A stretch of 64,000 nt of DNA from Hedera helix. Lineage: Eukaryota > Streptophyta > Magnoliopsida > Apiales > Araliaceae. Below the pieces are notes generated by a model. It ran no database searches. It saw only the letters and a program-made list of their open reading frames with translations, and was not told where the DNA came from. Positions 10,955 through 22,528 of this stretch are shown here, in pieces; position 1 is the first letter of the stretch; the number at the start of each line of letters is the position of its first letter. The position numbers were made by a program, and so were the translations under genes. The stretch is from NCBI GenBank assembly GCA_947179155.2, contig OX359287.1:654501-718500 (forward strand), given 5' to 3'.

Positions 10955-13640
10955 ATGACTCAATCCTCTCAATCTGGTCATTTGAATTTTGATCCAGAGA
11001 CTAAGAAAACTGCAAGAAGGCTCAGGCAGGAATATCATAGAGTGTGGCATTCAACTGTAGAAGAAACTAAAGTTCCATTACTTGGCCTGAATATAGCTCT
11101 TAAACTACTTTCAATCCATTCATCAAGTGAAAATGAAGAAGAAGTGATGGCTGCTGTAAACAATAACAAGACTCTAAAGGAGTTGGTAACTCTTAACTTG
11201 AATCAACAACCCTTATGCATTGAGTATCCTACTTTAAATGCTGCATTTGAACTTAAATCAGGACTAATTCATCTTTTGCCTACTTTTCGTGGTCTTATAG
11301 GTGAAGATCCATACAAGCATCTGAAGGAATTTCATGTAGTATACTCAACCATGAAACCTCAAATAATAACTAAATAGCATATCAAGCTTAGAGCTTTCCT
11401 TTTTTCACTACGAGATCTGGCTAAGGACTGGTTATACTACCTACCTTCAGGATCAATACAGTCATAGAATGACATGAAGACATTGTTCTTGGAGAAGTAC
11501 TTTCCTGCTTCAAAAGTTGTCAATATAAGAAAGGAGATCTGAGCAATAAGGCAGTTCAGTGGAAAATCACTCTACAAATACAGGGAAAGATTTAAAAAGC
11601 TCTTCTCTAACTGTCCTCCTCACCAAATTGATGAATAACATCTGATCCAATACTTTTATGAAGGGCTTACACTAATGGACAGAAGCCTGATAGATGCTGC
11701 AAGTGGAGGAGGATTGGTATACAAGACACCTTAGGCTGTAAGAAATTTGATTGTTAATATGGCTGCAAACTCACAGCAATATGACACTAGAATGGATAAT
11801 GTACCCAAAAGAGTAAATCTGGTAAACCCTAGTAATTTTGAACAACAAGTTTTTGACCTAACTATTATAGGTAGACAGATGGCTGCAGGGAATATGCCAG
11901 TTGCAATAGCTTGTGGAATCTGCCTAAAGTCAAATGACACTATAGATGCTTGCCCAACATTACAAGAGGATGAGATTGTGCAACACGCTAGTGCAATGGG
12001 GAACTTTCAAGTACAACCTCAGAGGAAGTATGACCTTTATTTCAACACTTACAATCAAGAATGGGGGGTCATCCTAATCTAAGTTATGGAGGAAAAAGAC
12101 CTCCTATGCAAACTACTTTCCCAGCCAAGCAGCAAGGTTTTCAGCCAGTTCAACAGCAGTATCAACCTAAGCAAGTAGTCCCACCAACTTCTTCTAGAAC
12201 ATCTAAGAAAGATATGTTCAAAACACTCATGGGTTAGACACAATAATTCATGAGTCAAACTCAACAGTTCATGAACTAAACACAACAGTTCCAACAGGAG
12301 ACCAGAACCTCAGTTCAACACCTAAGAAATCAAGTGGGCCAACTTGCCACCACAGTATGGAGGTTGGAATCCCAAGGCTCAGGGAAGTTACCCTCTCAGA
12401 TAGTTGTCAACCCAAGAGAAAATGCCAATGCAATCACATTAAAGAGAGAAAAACAATTGGCTGAACCCCAAGCTATTGCAGACTATGAGAAAGAACAAGA
12501 GAAAATCGTAGAGTCACTTAAGGTAAGTCCTAACCTTGTAATTTCATTTAAGACTACTCCTTTACCTTTTACACCTAAAAATCACAGGAATTCAAAGAAG
12601 GATGAAAAGGATAAGGAAATTTTGGAGACCTTTAGGAAGGTAGAAGTCAACATCCCACTGTTAGATGTAATTAAGCAGGTGCCCAGGTATGCTAAATTTT
12701 TAAAAGAATTGTGCACAAAAAAAATGAAGTTGAAAGATGATGAAAGAGTCATTGTTGGAGAGCATGTCTCAGTAATGTTTCAAAGAAAGATGCCCCCTAA
12801 ATGCAAGGATCCAGGCATGTTCACCATTCCTTGTAAAATAGGTAATACTATGTTTGAAAAAGCTATGCTAGATTTAGGAGTTTCAATTAATGTCATGTCA
12901 TTATCTATATTTGCTTCTTTAAATCTAGGTCCTTTAAAATAAACTGGTGTTATTATTCAATTGGTTGATATGACTAACACCTACCCCCAAAGGGTAATAG
13001 AGGATGTGTTGGTACAGGTGAATGATCTAATATTTTCTGTAGATTTCTATATAGTGGATATGGATGATGATGCATCTCTAAATCCTGTACATATTTTTTT
13101 AGGGAGGCCATTCTTGAAAACAACAAGAACAATGATTGATGTACACAATGGAGCCTTGGCTATGGAGTTTGATGGAGAAAAGAACAATTCAACATATATG
13201 AGGCCATGAGGTATCCAAGAGATGTTAAGCCTATTTTTGTTATTGATACCATTGACTCTTTAGTACAGTAGTCTTTTTACCACTTACATAAAGAAAGTTT
13301 GGAGGTTGACATCACCAACAGTTTGAAGTTGGATAAAGAAGAAAAGAATGAGTAGAATCAGGAATTGAAGGAGATTGTAGCTGCATTGCATTCTTTGCCC
13401 AAAATCATAGATAAGTATACAATCAATTTTAGTCAATTACCTACCACTCATAAAAAATTATTACCATATGTTGTGCAAGCCCCAACCTTAGAACTGAAAC
13501 CATTACCTGCACACTTGAAATATGTATATTTAGGGACTGATGGTACTCTACCAGTAATTATTGCTAGTAATCTAACCAAAGTATAGAAAGATAAATTGCT
13601 CAGAGTCCTAAGGGACCACATTACTGTCTTTGGTTGGACT
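10955..13640 (+). pseudogene. Element B gag-protease remnant
   Basis: Homologous along its length to the gag-protease of element A: start MTQSSQ versus MTRSSH, zinc-knuckle segment near 11910-11955, protease segment with DLGVS near 12870, and FLGRPFLKT near 13100. It is broken by many stops, for example at 11376, 11466, 11540, 11636 and 11733, plus frameshifts. Several stops equal CAA-to-TAA or TGG-to-TAG/TGA changes, as expected from deamination of methylated cytosine. Around 12230-12295 a 21-bp unit encoding roughly M-x-Q-T-Q-Q-F occurs three times, where element A has one. Insert C1 cuts it at 13646, near the end of the protease part. Confidence 0.9.
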
Positions 13641-14388
13641 ATAACTGTAATGACCACGAATCTCATTAGACATTGTAATTATGATTATTAAATAATTAAC
13701 AATGAATTTAAAATTTTCGTACTAATTAATTGTGCATTAGATTATTAAATGGATATACTTGTATATGTGTATATTTATTTAAAGCAATGAAGCAAGAGGT
13801 TATAATTAACTAAAACAAATCTAATTGGATTATATTTTAAATCCAAATGAGTTATTAAACTAGGTCAATTGAATTTACCTAGTAGCCCAAGTAATTAAAT
13901 TAAACCTTAGTCCACGTAATTAATTAAATAAGCTCAATGCTTATTTTAATTAAAGGTAGCATAGTTTATTAAATCCTAGCCCAATGTGTTAAATAAATTG
14001 AGCCTAAACAATTTAATTGAATGAGCCCAATAGAATGTATTTTCAAGTCCAATATGGAGCCCAAGTGAAGTCAAAACTTTGGTCAATATTTATATATAAG
14101 TGTGTGTATATATATAGATGTATTTATGCACTTAAAAAGCTAGAAAATAAATAAAACACATGGCCAAAAATGGCCATGTTGGCCAGCCAAAGTGGGCCCC
14201 ACAAGGGGGTGGTGTGTTGCATGTTGCTTTTAATTCACTCCATGGCATAGTAGCTCACCAAACTTTGTCAATCACATTGTCATTCACCTAGTCAATCCAT
14301 ACAATAGTAAACTCAATTAAGCCTTAATTTCACCAAAATTGGTGAATTAATAAGGTTAATGAAGGATTAACAATTGGCTATAAATAAG

Positions 14389-14396
14389 ATGCTCCA
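14389..14396 (+). promoter_or_regulatory. TATA box of C1
   Basis: TATAAATA, followed about 50 bases on by a GAGAGAAAA-rich leader. The equivalent box lies at 22777-22784 in C2 and 30155-30162 (minus) in C3, so promoter position is conserved. Confidence 0.65.
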
Positions 14397-14983
14397 CACT
14401 TGTGTCAAGTTTGTTAGTTCATTTGCTAGAAAATACAAGAGAGAAAATAGAGAGCTTTTGAGAGAAAATGAAGAAACACTTGAGAGTTGTGATAGCAAGA
14501 GCTTGAGCTTGGTGGATGACACAAAGTTTTACTACATATTTTGGTAGGAGGAGAAGAAGGGCACATAAGTCTCAAAGGTTTAAAAGTGTTCTAACCTTCT
14601 TAAATTTTATTTTTGTAGTCTAAATAGCTTTTGAACGGTTAAAATCTATTTTTAAACGATTAAAACTTGTTTTGATGATCTAGAAGTCTTTAACTATGTA
14701 ATATATCTATATTCATAGTTTGATGTGGTTATATCATGTTTTGGTATGTGTGGATTGTATAAAAATGTAAGAAATGTTCATATCGAACTTTATCGGTAAA
14801 ACCTAACTAAGCATATTGTGTTTAATGTTGTATTTTGAAATGTACAAATAGGAAAATGGATTTTTATGACTAGAATGTTAGATATATGAGTTTTAAAGAA
14901 AACCCAACTTGAAGTTTTCAAAAATATTGAATAACAAAGAAGTTATAGCTTTTACCGCAAAAGATGTCATTTTTAAACCCTAG

Positions 14984-15329
14984 GACTATATTTGTTTGTA
15001 AAAATTATATTTGGGATTGGACCATTTGTATTAATTTAACACTATTTCGGATTATATTTATCCCATGATAAGGGATTAATAATCCTTTAAATAGTTCTTG
15101 GACTATATTTTATCATTCTTAAGGCTATTTATGAGGGATTATATAATCCCATGATGAATTTGGGATTAATAGTCCCCCTCATTTTAAGCTATTAAATGAC
15201 TTTATGAGACTAATAGTCCAACATGAAGGGACTAATAATCCCTCACAATGGGATAAAAAAGTCTGAAATAGTTTTAAATGAATAAAAATAGTCAAATCCT
15301 AAGTATATATTTTGCAAACAAACATAGTC
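14984..15329. mobile_element. 346-bp MITE inside C1
   Basis: Terminal inverted repeats GACTATATTTGTTTG and CAAACAAACATAGTC (one mismatch) are flanked by TAG (14981-14983 and 15330-15332). C2 lacks the insert: it reads CCCTAGATGG at about 23380 where C1 has CCCTAG, insert, CTAGGTGG. The interior carries several palindromes of the form GGGATTA..TAATCCC and GGGACTAATAATCCC. It encodes nothing. The 3-bp TSD suggests a PIF/Harbinger-type MITE, although TAG is not the canonical TWA. Confidence 0.85.
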
Positions 15330-15524
15330 TAGGTGGTTCGATTCGTAAATTTGGTGTACAAACTTTTTCAAAAATGTGATCGAATCATGAAATATTTTAA
15401 AACAAGAAGTTGGGAACACATAAACACTGATTTTGTGTCATTTGGATGTGTAGATTTCATTTAGTACAAGTTTTAATCAAAATAACTCAAGTTGGAATTT
15501 ATCAAATTCTGGACACGAAATACC

Positions 15525-15670
15525 CGAGTGCCGGTGGCGCTACGTCAATTCAAAACTGAGCGCCGGCAGAGCTCAGACATTCTATTTCCAGCGCCGGCAG
15601 CGCTGGAATCAGTTCATTCCAAGCGCCGACGACGCTGGGCCGGATTCCCATTTTGTCGGGTCGGGTCGGT
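15525..15670 (+). repeat. GC-rich cassette and GGGTC tract of C1
   Basis: Repeats of GCGCCGGCAGCGCTGGAA type (AGCGCCGG three times) form hairpins, then CGGGTCGGGTCGG (15656-15670). It lies in AT-rich DNA. Equivalent blocks: C2 23740-23862, C3 29318-29610, D 33080-33220. Confidence 0.75.
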
Positions 15671-15771
15671 CCAGGTCAGAAAATGAAAAATATTCCAAAA
15701 AATATTTTATTATTTTTGGACTCAATAAGTGTATTTTTAAAATTAAGGATAGTTGAATTAATAAGTAAAAG

Positions 15772-16475
15772 GGGATTAATATTATTAAAGATTTAATAAT
15801 ATAAATTAAGTTAATAAAATATTATTAAATAAATAATAATATTAGAAAATTATTAAAATATTATTAAAAGTATAATAATATTATAAGGTCAATAAAATAT
15901 TATTAAATGAATAATAATATTAATAAGGGAATAAAATATTATTAAATGATTAATAATATTAGACAACGAGTAAAATATTATTAAGTGATTAATAATATTA
16001 GATAATTAATAAAATATTATTAAATGATTAATAATATTAGATAACTAATAAAATATTATTAAATAATTAATAATATTAGATAATTAATAAAATATTATTA
16101 AATGATTAATAATATTAGAAAATTAATAAAATATTATTAAATGATTAATAATATTAGATAACTAATAAAATATTATTAAATGATTAATAATATTAGAATA
16201 TTAATAAAATATTATTAAATGATTAATAATATTAGATAATATTATTAAATGTTAATAATATTAGATACTTAATAAGTTATTATTAAATAGTTAATAATAT
16301 TATATATTGAATCAAATAATATTAAATGACTAATAATATTAGTTAATCTTAAAAGATTTATAAGGTATTATTAAATGATTAATAATATTAGTTAATCTTA
16401 GAAGATTTATAAGGTATTATTAAATGATGAATAATACCACAAGGCTAATAAAATATTATTAAATTGTTAATAATA
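15772..16475 (+). repeat. AT palindrome array of C1
   Basis: About fifteen units of roughly 38-40 bases. The consensus core is AATATTATTAA-ATGA-TTAATAATATT: an 11-bp perfect inverted repeat around a 4-base loop, separated by AGATAATTAATA-type spacers. It lies about 1.4 kb downstream of the TATA box, so it should be in the transcript. Confidence 0.88.
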
Positions 16476-16952
16476 TTAGATAATTGTTTGAACTATATTA
16501 AATAGTTAATATAGGTTCTTTGTGTTTAAAATATTATCAAGTAGTGATAATATTTTCTAAGTGTTTATGTACCCGTAATTATTCAATTATGTGGTTTGTA
16601 AGAGTTATAAAGGTTATTATACTTACAGGTATAGGATACTAATTTAAGATCAAATTGATTTAATTATTAGTTCCGTACAAAGATTATTAAATTAAATTGG
16701 TTAACCGTATACGACGCATGAGGCAAGTTCTTCTTAACCCTAACTTGTATTTATTGTTGCAAGTTTTCTTCAACTGTAATTACATTGAATAATTCAATTA
16801 TTATTGAGCAAGTATTTACACTCGTAGTTATTTGACAGAGCTTAAAGTGGATTAATTATCTAAAATTATTCCACATCATTATTTGTTATTGTATTCGCAC
16901 ATAGTGTTTTTGCAAACGTTATAGTTCATTAATTCAAGAACTGTTTAAAAAT

Positions 16953-17261
16953 GTCTAAGCTAATTGTTTCGGCCAGACAATGCATGTTTAAATTCATCAA
17001 ATTGAATATTTTAAAAGTTTATCCAAACCAATTGTTGGTGTGGATTCTTATAGTAAAACTGAGAATAAACAACCCTAGTTAAAGGGAATTTTTATTTGTC
17101 GGGAAATTGAATTTGCGAAAGAAATCTAAATGTTATGTATCTACATAGGATACAAGAGGCTGATCCCCTCGCGTATCCCGTTTTTTAAGGTGTCAGATAT
17201 ATATATGTCTGTTCTACTTTAGTAGCAGCTCATGGTCATTAAAGACCATTCAGCAGTAAAG
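16953..17261 (+). other. U5 hairpin module of C1
   Basis: Three short hairpins in fixed order: GTCT..AGAC (16953-16978), GAGG-CTGATCC-CCTC (17156-17170) and TGGTC-N-GACCA (17233-17248), followed by CAGCAGTAAA. The same order occurs in C2, C3, D and both E interior copies. Confidence 0.7.
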
Positions 17262-17437
17262 AGTCAATCCATTATTATATTGAAACATTGATTCTTGATT
17301 TCTTTCACAACTGTTATTCATTGTTGAAAGCCCTAATGATTATTTCCCTTTTTATCATGATATATCTTATGCTGTTGTTTATAAACTTGCTGAGCCATTT
17401 AGTTGCTTATTCTTGCTATATCGTGACTTATTTTCAG

Positions 17438-17490
17438 CTAAGCTTGAATGTTCTAAACAAGACAAAGGCAAGGAGAAAGCAAACGCTTAG
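17438..17490 (+). other. Exon-like tail of C1: acceptor-like site plus short Lys-rich reading frame
   Basis: TTTTCAG (17431-17437) follows a T-rich stretch. Downstream a 17-codon frame reads KLECSKQDKGKEKANA then TAG (17488-17490). The same frame, length and stop occur in C2 (25311-25363) and C3 (27922-27974, minus), and a 47-nt version in D (34916-34962). No initiator is assigned; the peptide role is unknown. Confidence 0.5.
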
Positions 17491-17741
17491 ATTAGTAGAT
17501 GAATGCTAGATTTAAATTACTGTTATGTAATTTTCTTGTAAATCTTTTGTATTTCCTTAAGATATGTAATGTTTATGTTAAGGTTAATCGACCTTGGGAA
17601 GTGTAGCCTTTTTATAAGGAACCTTTTGTATTATTTCGCGAAGTTTAAATGTAATTTATGTATTTAATTGTTAGTAAGTATTGTACAGTGGATAACCAAA
17701 CTCAAGGTTATGAAACCCGAATTTGGGGTCGTCACAATAAC

Positions 17742-18631
17742 AGACATTAAAGGTATAAACCCTGTAATGTGAATGCATAATATTCTTTTAGAAGATGGAG
17801 CTAAACCCACCAGGGAAGCACAAAGAATGTTAAACCCACCCATGACGGAAGTAGTGAAGAAAGAAGTGATAAAGAAACTTGATGCAGGAATAATCTACCC
17901 CATCTCAGACAGTTAATTGGTGAGTCCAGTCCACATAGTACCAAAGAAGTTTGGAATAACAGTCATCAAGAATGACAACAATGAGCTAGTGCCAACAAGA
18001 GTACAAACAGGATGGAGAGTGTGCATTGATTACAGAAAATTGAATCATTTTCTTATTCCTTTTATTGACCAAATGTTAGAAAGATTAGCTGACCATGCTT
18101 ATTACTATTTTCTAGATGATTTTTCAGGTTATAACCAGATTATGATTGCATCAGAAGACCAGGGAAAAACTACTTTTACATGTCCATTTGGAACCTTTGC
18201 TTATAGAAGAATGTCCTTTGGATTGTGTAATGCCTTAGGTACTTTTCAAAGATGCATGGTAAGTATTTTCTCTGATCTTTTAGAAAACTGCATTGAAGTC
18301 TTTATAGATAATTTTTCAATTCATGGTGATTCTTTGGATGTATGCTTGGATAATTTAATGAAAGTACTTGACAGATGTCTAGAGTCTAATCTTGTTCTTA
18401 ATTGAAAAAAATGTCATTTCATGGTAGAGCAAGGTATAGTGCTAGGACATGTTGTTTCATCTAGAGGCCTAGAAGTTGATAAAGCTAAGTTAGAAACTAT
18501 TGCTGCATTGCCTTACCCTGCAAAAATGTAAGAGATTCGTTCATTTCTTGGTCATTCACGTTTCTATCGACGGTTTATCAAGGACTTTTTTAGGATAACA
18601 TTGCCATTATGCAAATTACTGCAAAAAGATG
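17742..18631 (+). pseudogene. Element B pol remnant (RT start)
   Basis: It continues element B after C1. It matches element A from DIKGI through the RT palm (LDDFSGYNQ, with IDN replacing the catalytic MDD) to the RRFIKDF region. Stops include TGA at about 17769, TAA at about 17914 (Q-to-stop against element A) and TGA at about 18403 (W-to-stop). A stretch around the segment equivalent to VTRKDHFP is missing. The codon matching the TGA of element A is GGA here (about 17795). Homology ends at about 18631. Confidence 0.88.
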
Positions 18632-18977
18632 TCATGGATTTAGTTGATAATTAGTTAATGTAATTATGTGTTAATTTTCTTAGTTTAGTTACCCTAACTT
18701 TGTGTTTATTTGTCTTGGCGTTGATTGGCCGAAAATGTAACCTAGTTACTTACTATTTACATAGTTAATTAGATTCCAATTGTTTGGTTAATTAGTATAA
18801 TATATTAATTATTTAAACTTAATGTATTATATAATATAGCGTATAATACTTCCTTTATACCACGTATAAGTTTCATATTAATCTTAGATAATTTTTCGTA
18901 TATTCCATTTATTTATATGTTACTGGATACTTTCATTATCCTGCATATTTCTTCCATATTTGCTACGTATTTGAGAT
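18632..18977. other. Unassigned 346-base stretch
   Basis: AT-rich, with no coding signal and no match to other parts of the window that I can see. It lies between the truncated element B and the start of homology to the E interior. It could be host DNA or the 5' part of the E interior absent from the other copy. Confidence 0.4.
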
Positions 18978-20624
18978 TAGCTTAGCTTCCTATATTAATA
19001 TAGTGGTGGAGTTGAACAGTCTTTTATATGGGCAGGGGATTTGTTCTTGGTTTAACAACTGTTTAACTTTCTATATTGATTAGTGGTTGAGTTTACCAAT
19101 TTCTTGTATAGGCGGGAGATTGTATTTGGTTTAACAACCACTTAGCTTTTTATAGTGATAATCAATTGAAACCTGGTGTCGCGTTACTCGTCATATCTAC
19201 GATGAGAAGATGATTCTTTTCTTTTGTGTATAACGAATAGGCAGAGGATATTAAGGTAGGTGCGTGTTCTTAAAACTCATACTTATGGTAAGTTAGTGAC
19301 TCATAATCATATGGTAAGTTTTTTAGTCCCTCAACATATGGACAGTCATTGATTTGTTCTTAGACTACATAATGCTAGGACAAGTTCCTAAACTCATATT
19401 CTTGTGCTAAGTTCTTGAACTTAAAATGTGTGGTAAGTTTGATGAACAGTGGGGGGGGTATAGATTTGAAAAATGTATTAGATAGAGATTTAAGAGTTCT
19501 TATTAATTGGAAAACATCAATAGGATCGAGGATTAATAGAGTTATTAAGCTGAAAAAGAATGCGGAGGAAAAATTTGAGGCGTTTTGAGATTTTAGGATA
19601 TTCCAAATCCTCTAGCTATGCTAGACTTTAAAATTCTTAAAATTGTGTCAAATTCGCACTTTTGTGCTTTTGAAAAGACAAATGAATTTTCTTCTTTTAT
19701 TATTAAGTCGTAGTAACAGGAGAGGTGGAGAAGTCCATCGTTACCTGTGATAATATAATAAAACCTAAAAAAAAAATTTAGTATTTTAAAACATTTAAAG
19801 AAGAGTCTATGATAATTATTTCGGCTAGACAAATTGATTTAAAAATATCAAAATATTTTTATGAAATCATCACGAGCCATTAAAGCCATGGTACGGAGAT
19901 GAAAAATGACGGGATCCTCAACGCACTATTGCAACGGTGCGATATCATGAAGTCCTATAAATAAATTTAAGTTATTTTAACTTATCTAAAATAATTTCTA
20001 CTTCGTAATGTACGAACAGTTTAATGATGTAAGTCTATGTCATTTATTTTGACTGGATACCTTTAGTCAGAAATGGTTCAAGTTTTATTTTCAATCTAAA
20101 TTATTCTGGTGCGAACTTTTGTAGTAAGTCTGAGGTGAACAAGTGCAAAAGCAAATATATTCTGTCGACAAAAGCAAATATCTTTTATCGGCATATAGCT
20201 TTAGCTAGGCGCTTGATATCTAAGACGTTGTGCACGATGTATGGTACAATAGGTTGATCACCTAGTGTACACTTGTGCAATGTTTTCAGTCTTTGTGATT
20301 GATAAACGTTCTGTTTATAAGTATTTACAGAGGTAAATATTGTTTATTTGGAATTCAGTTGAATAACTGATAATTCCTCTCGGATGTTCATGGTCTTTAT
20401 GACTCCTCAGCATATTATGAAAGTTTTAAGAAATATTTTAATTTTCAACTTATTCTTCTGTAAGATATTCTAATATTCTGAAATTGTAAGTTTAGAAATA
20501 TGAATTTCCTAGAAAAATGGTGGTTATAGAACTTGATGAGTAAAGAGATATCCCCAGAGAAAGAAATTAGTAGAAATAAGCATGATGTAATTTCGGGGGC
20601 AAAATTCTTATAAGAAGGGATGAA
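18978..20624 (+). mobile_element. Family E interior, 5'-truncated copy 1
   Basis: Matches 59310-60964 along its length at about 85% by eye, ending in the same TAAGAAGGGATGAA purine-rich tract (20611-20624) before an LTR. No gag or pol is recognisable. It contains about two units of the roughly 80-bp repeat seen at 59273-59510 (19010-19170), a TGGTAAGTT-rich stretch (19280-19440), and a U5-like hairpin series: GTCTA/TAGAC 19805-19830 and TAGGT-TGATC-ACCTA 20250-20264. Confidence 0.75.
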
Positions 20625-22425
20625 TGTAATACCCGAATATTTACAAGATTTGTAGATAAGATCTTAAATAATTTAATTAAAGGTTAAGTTTTAAAACCTA
20701 GAGTTGGAGAAGTGAGATGTGTAGAAAATGAGTAAACATTTTTTTTAACCTAATTTATTTATTAGGGATTAAATGTGAGAATATTATAATGATTTATGTG
20801 GAGAATTTATTAAAAAATTAAATTCAATTAAGAAGTGAATGTGGTTATATTAATACATATATACCTAAAATATTTTTTTTAGTCAAATAAGAAGATGAGT
20901 AAATTAATACTCAACAAAACTAATAAATTAATTAGTTTTAATATAGAGCAAGAAAGAACGTTATGAAATATAATTAATTAGATTAATCATATTAGTTATG
21001 AGTTAAAGTTATAGAAAAACTAGAATTATTGCCTAGGATGACAATAATAAAAAGTTAATTAATTAAGTAATTAACTTCATTATCAAGTTGTAGTATAGAA
21101 TCTAATAATTGATTAAAACAAGCTCAATATTTTAAGTCTTGTTGGTAATTATAGAGAAGTCAAAACAAATTAATTTGGAAGCCCAATGGAGTTAATGTAA
21201 CAATTTAAAGTAATGAGCTCAAACAAAATAAACTGGTAGCCCAAGCATTGAGTCAAAACTTAAAAGTCCAATGTTAGTCAATGTGTTGAGAGAATATTTT
21301 TCAAGTATTGGTGTGTAGAGAATTAACTAATATTGGGTTAATTGAATAACTCTAGTTGGTAGGCAAGAGAGGGCATTAACCAAATATTTGTTAATTACTA
21401 GATAAATGAATATGATGAGTTATATTAAGTTAGTTAATTAAAATTATTTGAATTAACTAAAAGAAGGGAAATGAATGCAAGAGAAGCTTATATGATGAGA
21501 TCACAAAGCTTAAATGTTGGCCTTGTATGAAAATTCAGAAGATTTATAGTGAACAAGTGAATTACTTGTATGATTGATGAGAATGAAGAAATAAATAAAT
21601 TATTAAAGATAATTCAATGCGAGAATAATTGTATGTGTATGGGTAACTATATTATAAACTCAAGTTGATGATAAAAGGTAGTTAATAAATTTAATTTAAT
21701 CAAGTCAAAGTATTTGTATTATGTGTATTAGGATTTTATTAAAACAAACCCAAGAATTAGTAAGTGATAGTGTTTTGTAAACTACCTCAATTAAGTAGTC
21801 CAATTGACTTATAAGTAGCAAGTCTAATTGGATTATATAATTAAACTAATGTATTTATTTAATGAGCCCAATGAGGTAGCTTTATATGATTTAATTAGTG
21901 AACCATATATAAAATATATGATGAGTCTAAATTAATTTAAACTAGCCCAATACCTGTTTATATTTCAAGTATCATTGTAATGACCACGAATTCTATATGT
22001 CATTGTAATTATAATTATTAAATAATTAGCAATGAATTAAAATTTTTGTACTAATTAATTGTGCATTAAATAATTAAACGAATATACTTGTGTATGTGTA
22101 TATCTATTTAAAGTAATGAAGCAAGGTGTTATAATTAATTAAAATAAGTCTAATTGGATTATATTTTAATCCAAATGAGGTATTAAAGTAGGTCAAATTA
22201 ATTAACCTAGTAGTCCATGTAATTAATTAAATCTTGATCCATGTAATAATTAAATTAGTCCAATGCTTGATTTAATTAAATGTAATATAAGTCATTTAAT
22301 GTTAGCCCAATGAGATAAATAAATTGAGCCCAGACAAATTAAATGAATGGGCCCAACTCATTTAATTCCTACGTCCAATGTGGAGCCCAATAGAAAATCA
22401 AATTGTTGGTCAACATTTATACACA

Positions 22426-22426
<1 letters not shown>

Positions 22427-22471
<45 letters not shown>

Positions 22472-22528
22472 GGTGTGTATATATATATATATATATATAT
22501 AGGTGTATATAGGTGTATATATATAATT
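22427..22528. repeat. Compound (GT)n/(TA)n microsatellite
   Basis: A run of TG dinucleotides passes into TA repeats interrupted by AGGTG. It lies in C2 upstream of the TATA box. Reading frames across it give only Tyr-Ile and Thr-His repeats. Confidence 0.95.

Larger units (their letters stand above)
13646..17736 (+). mobile_element. C1: solo-LTR-like insert, TSD ATAAC
   Basis: It starts TGTAATGACC, ends GGTCGTCACA and is flanked by ATAAC (13641-13645 and 17737-17741). It interrupts the gag-pol of element B at a point where element A is continuous. It has no PBS, polypurine tract or protein gene, so it is read as a solo LTR (4.09 kb) of a long-LTR gypsy family, likely Tekay/Del-like. Order inside: TATA box (14389-14396), GA-rich leader, MITE (14984-15329), GC cassette (15525-15650), GGGTCGGGTCGG tract (15656-15670), AT palindrome array (15772-16475), U5 hairpin module (16953-17261), exon-like tail (17438-17490). 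Confidence 0.9.
9391..18631 (+). mobile_element. Athila-like retrotransposon B, decayed and 3'-truncated
   Basis: Order: 5' LTR (about 9391-10888), PBS (10894-10910), gag-protease remnant (10955-13640), insert C1, pol remnant (17742-18631). It stops inside RT, soon after the segment equivalent to FYRRFIKDF of element A; the rest of pol and the 3' LTR are missing. Proteins are closely related to element A but on the opposite strand. It meets element A almost head to head near 9373-9391. Confidence 0.88.

Noticed and set aside
15772..16475. Possible CRISPR array
   Set aside because: Units are AT palindromes without unique spacers, in a plant retrotransposon LTR.
17288..17509. 73-codon hydrophobic frame in C1
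   Set aside because: It overlaps the exon-like tail in another frame and is not kept in C2, C3 or D.
13646..17736. C1-C3 and D as DNA transposons, because their ends are inverted (TGTAATGACC/GGTCGTCACA)
   Set aside because: The TG..CA ends, 5-bp duplications, internal TATA box and the same end type as LTR-E1, which adjoins a PBS, fit solo LTRs better.
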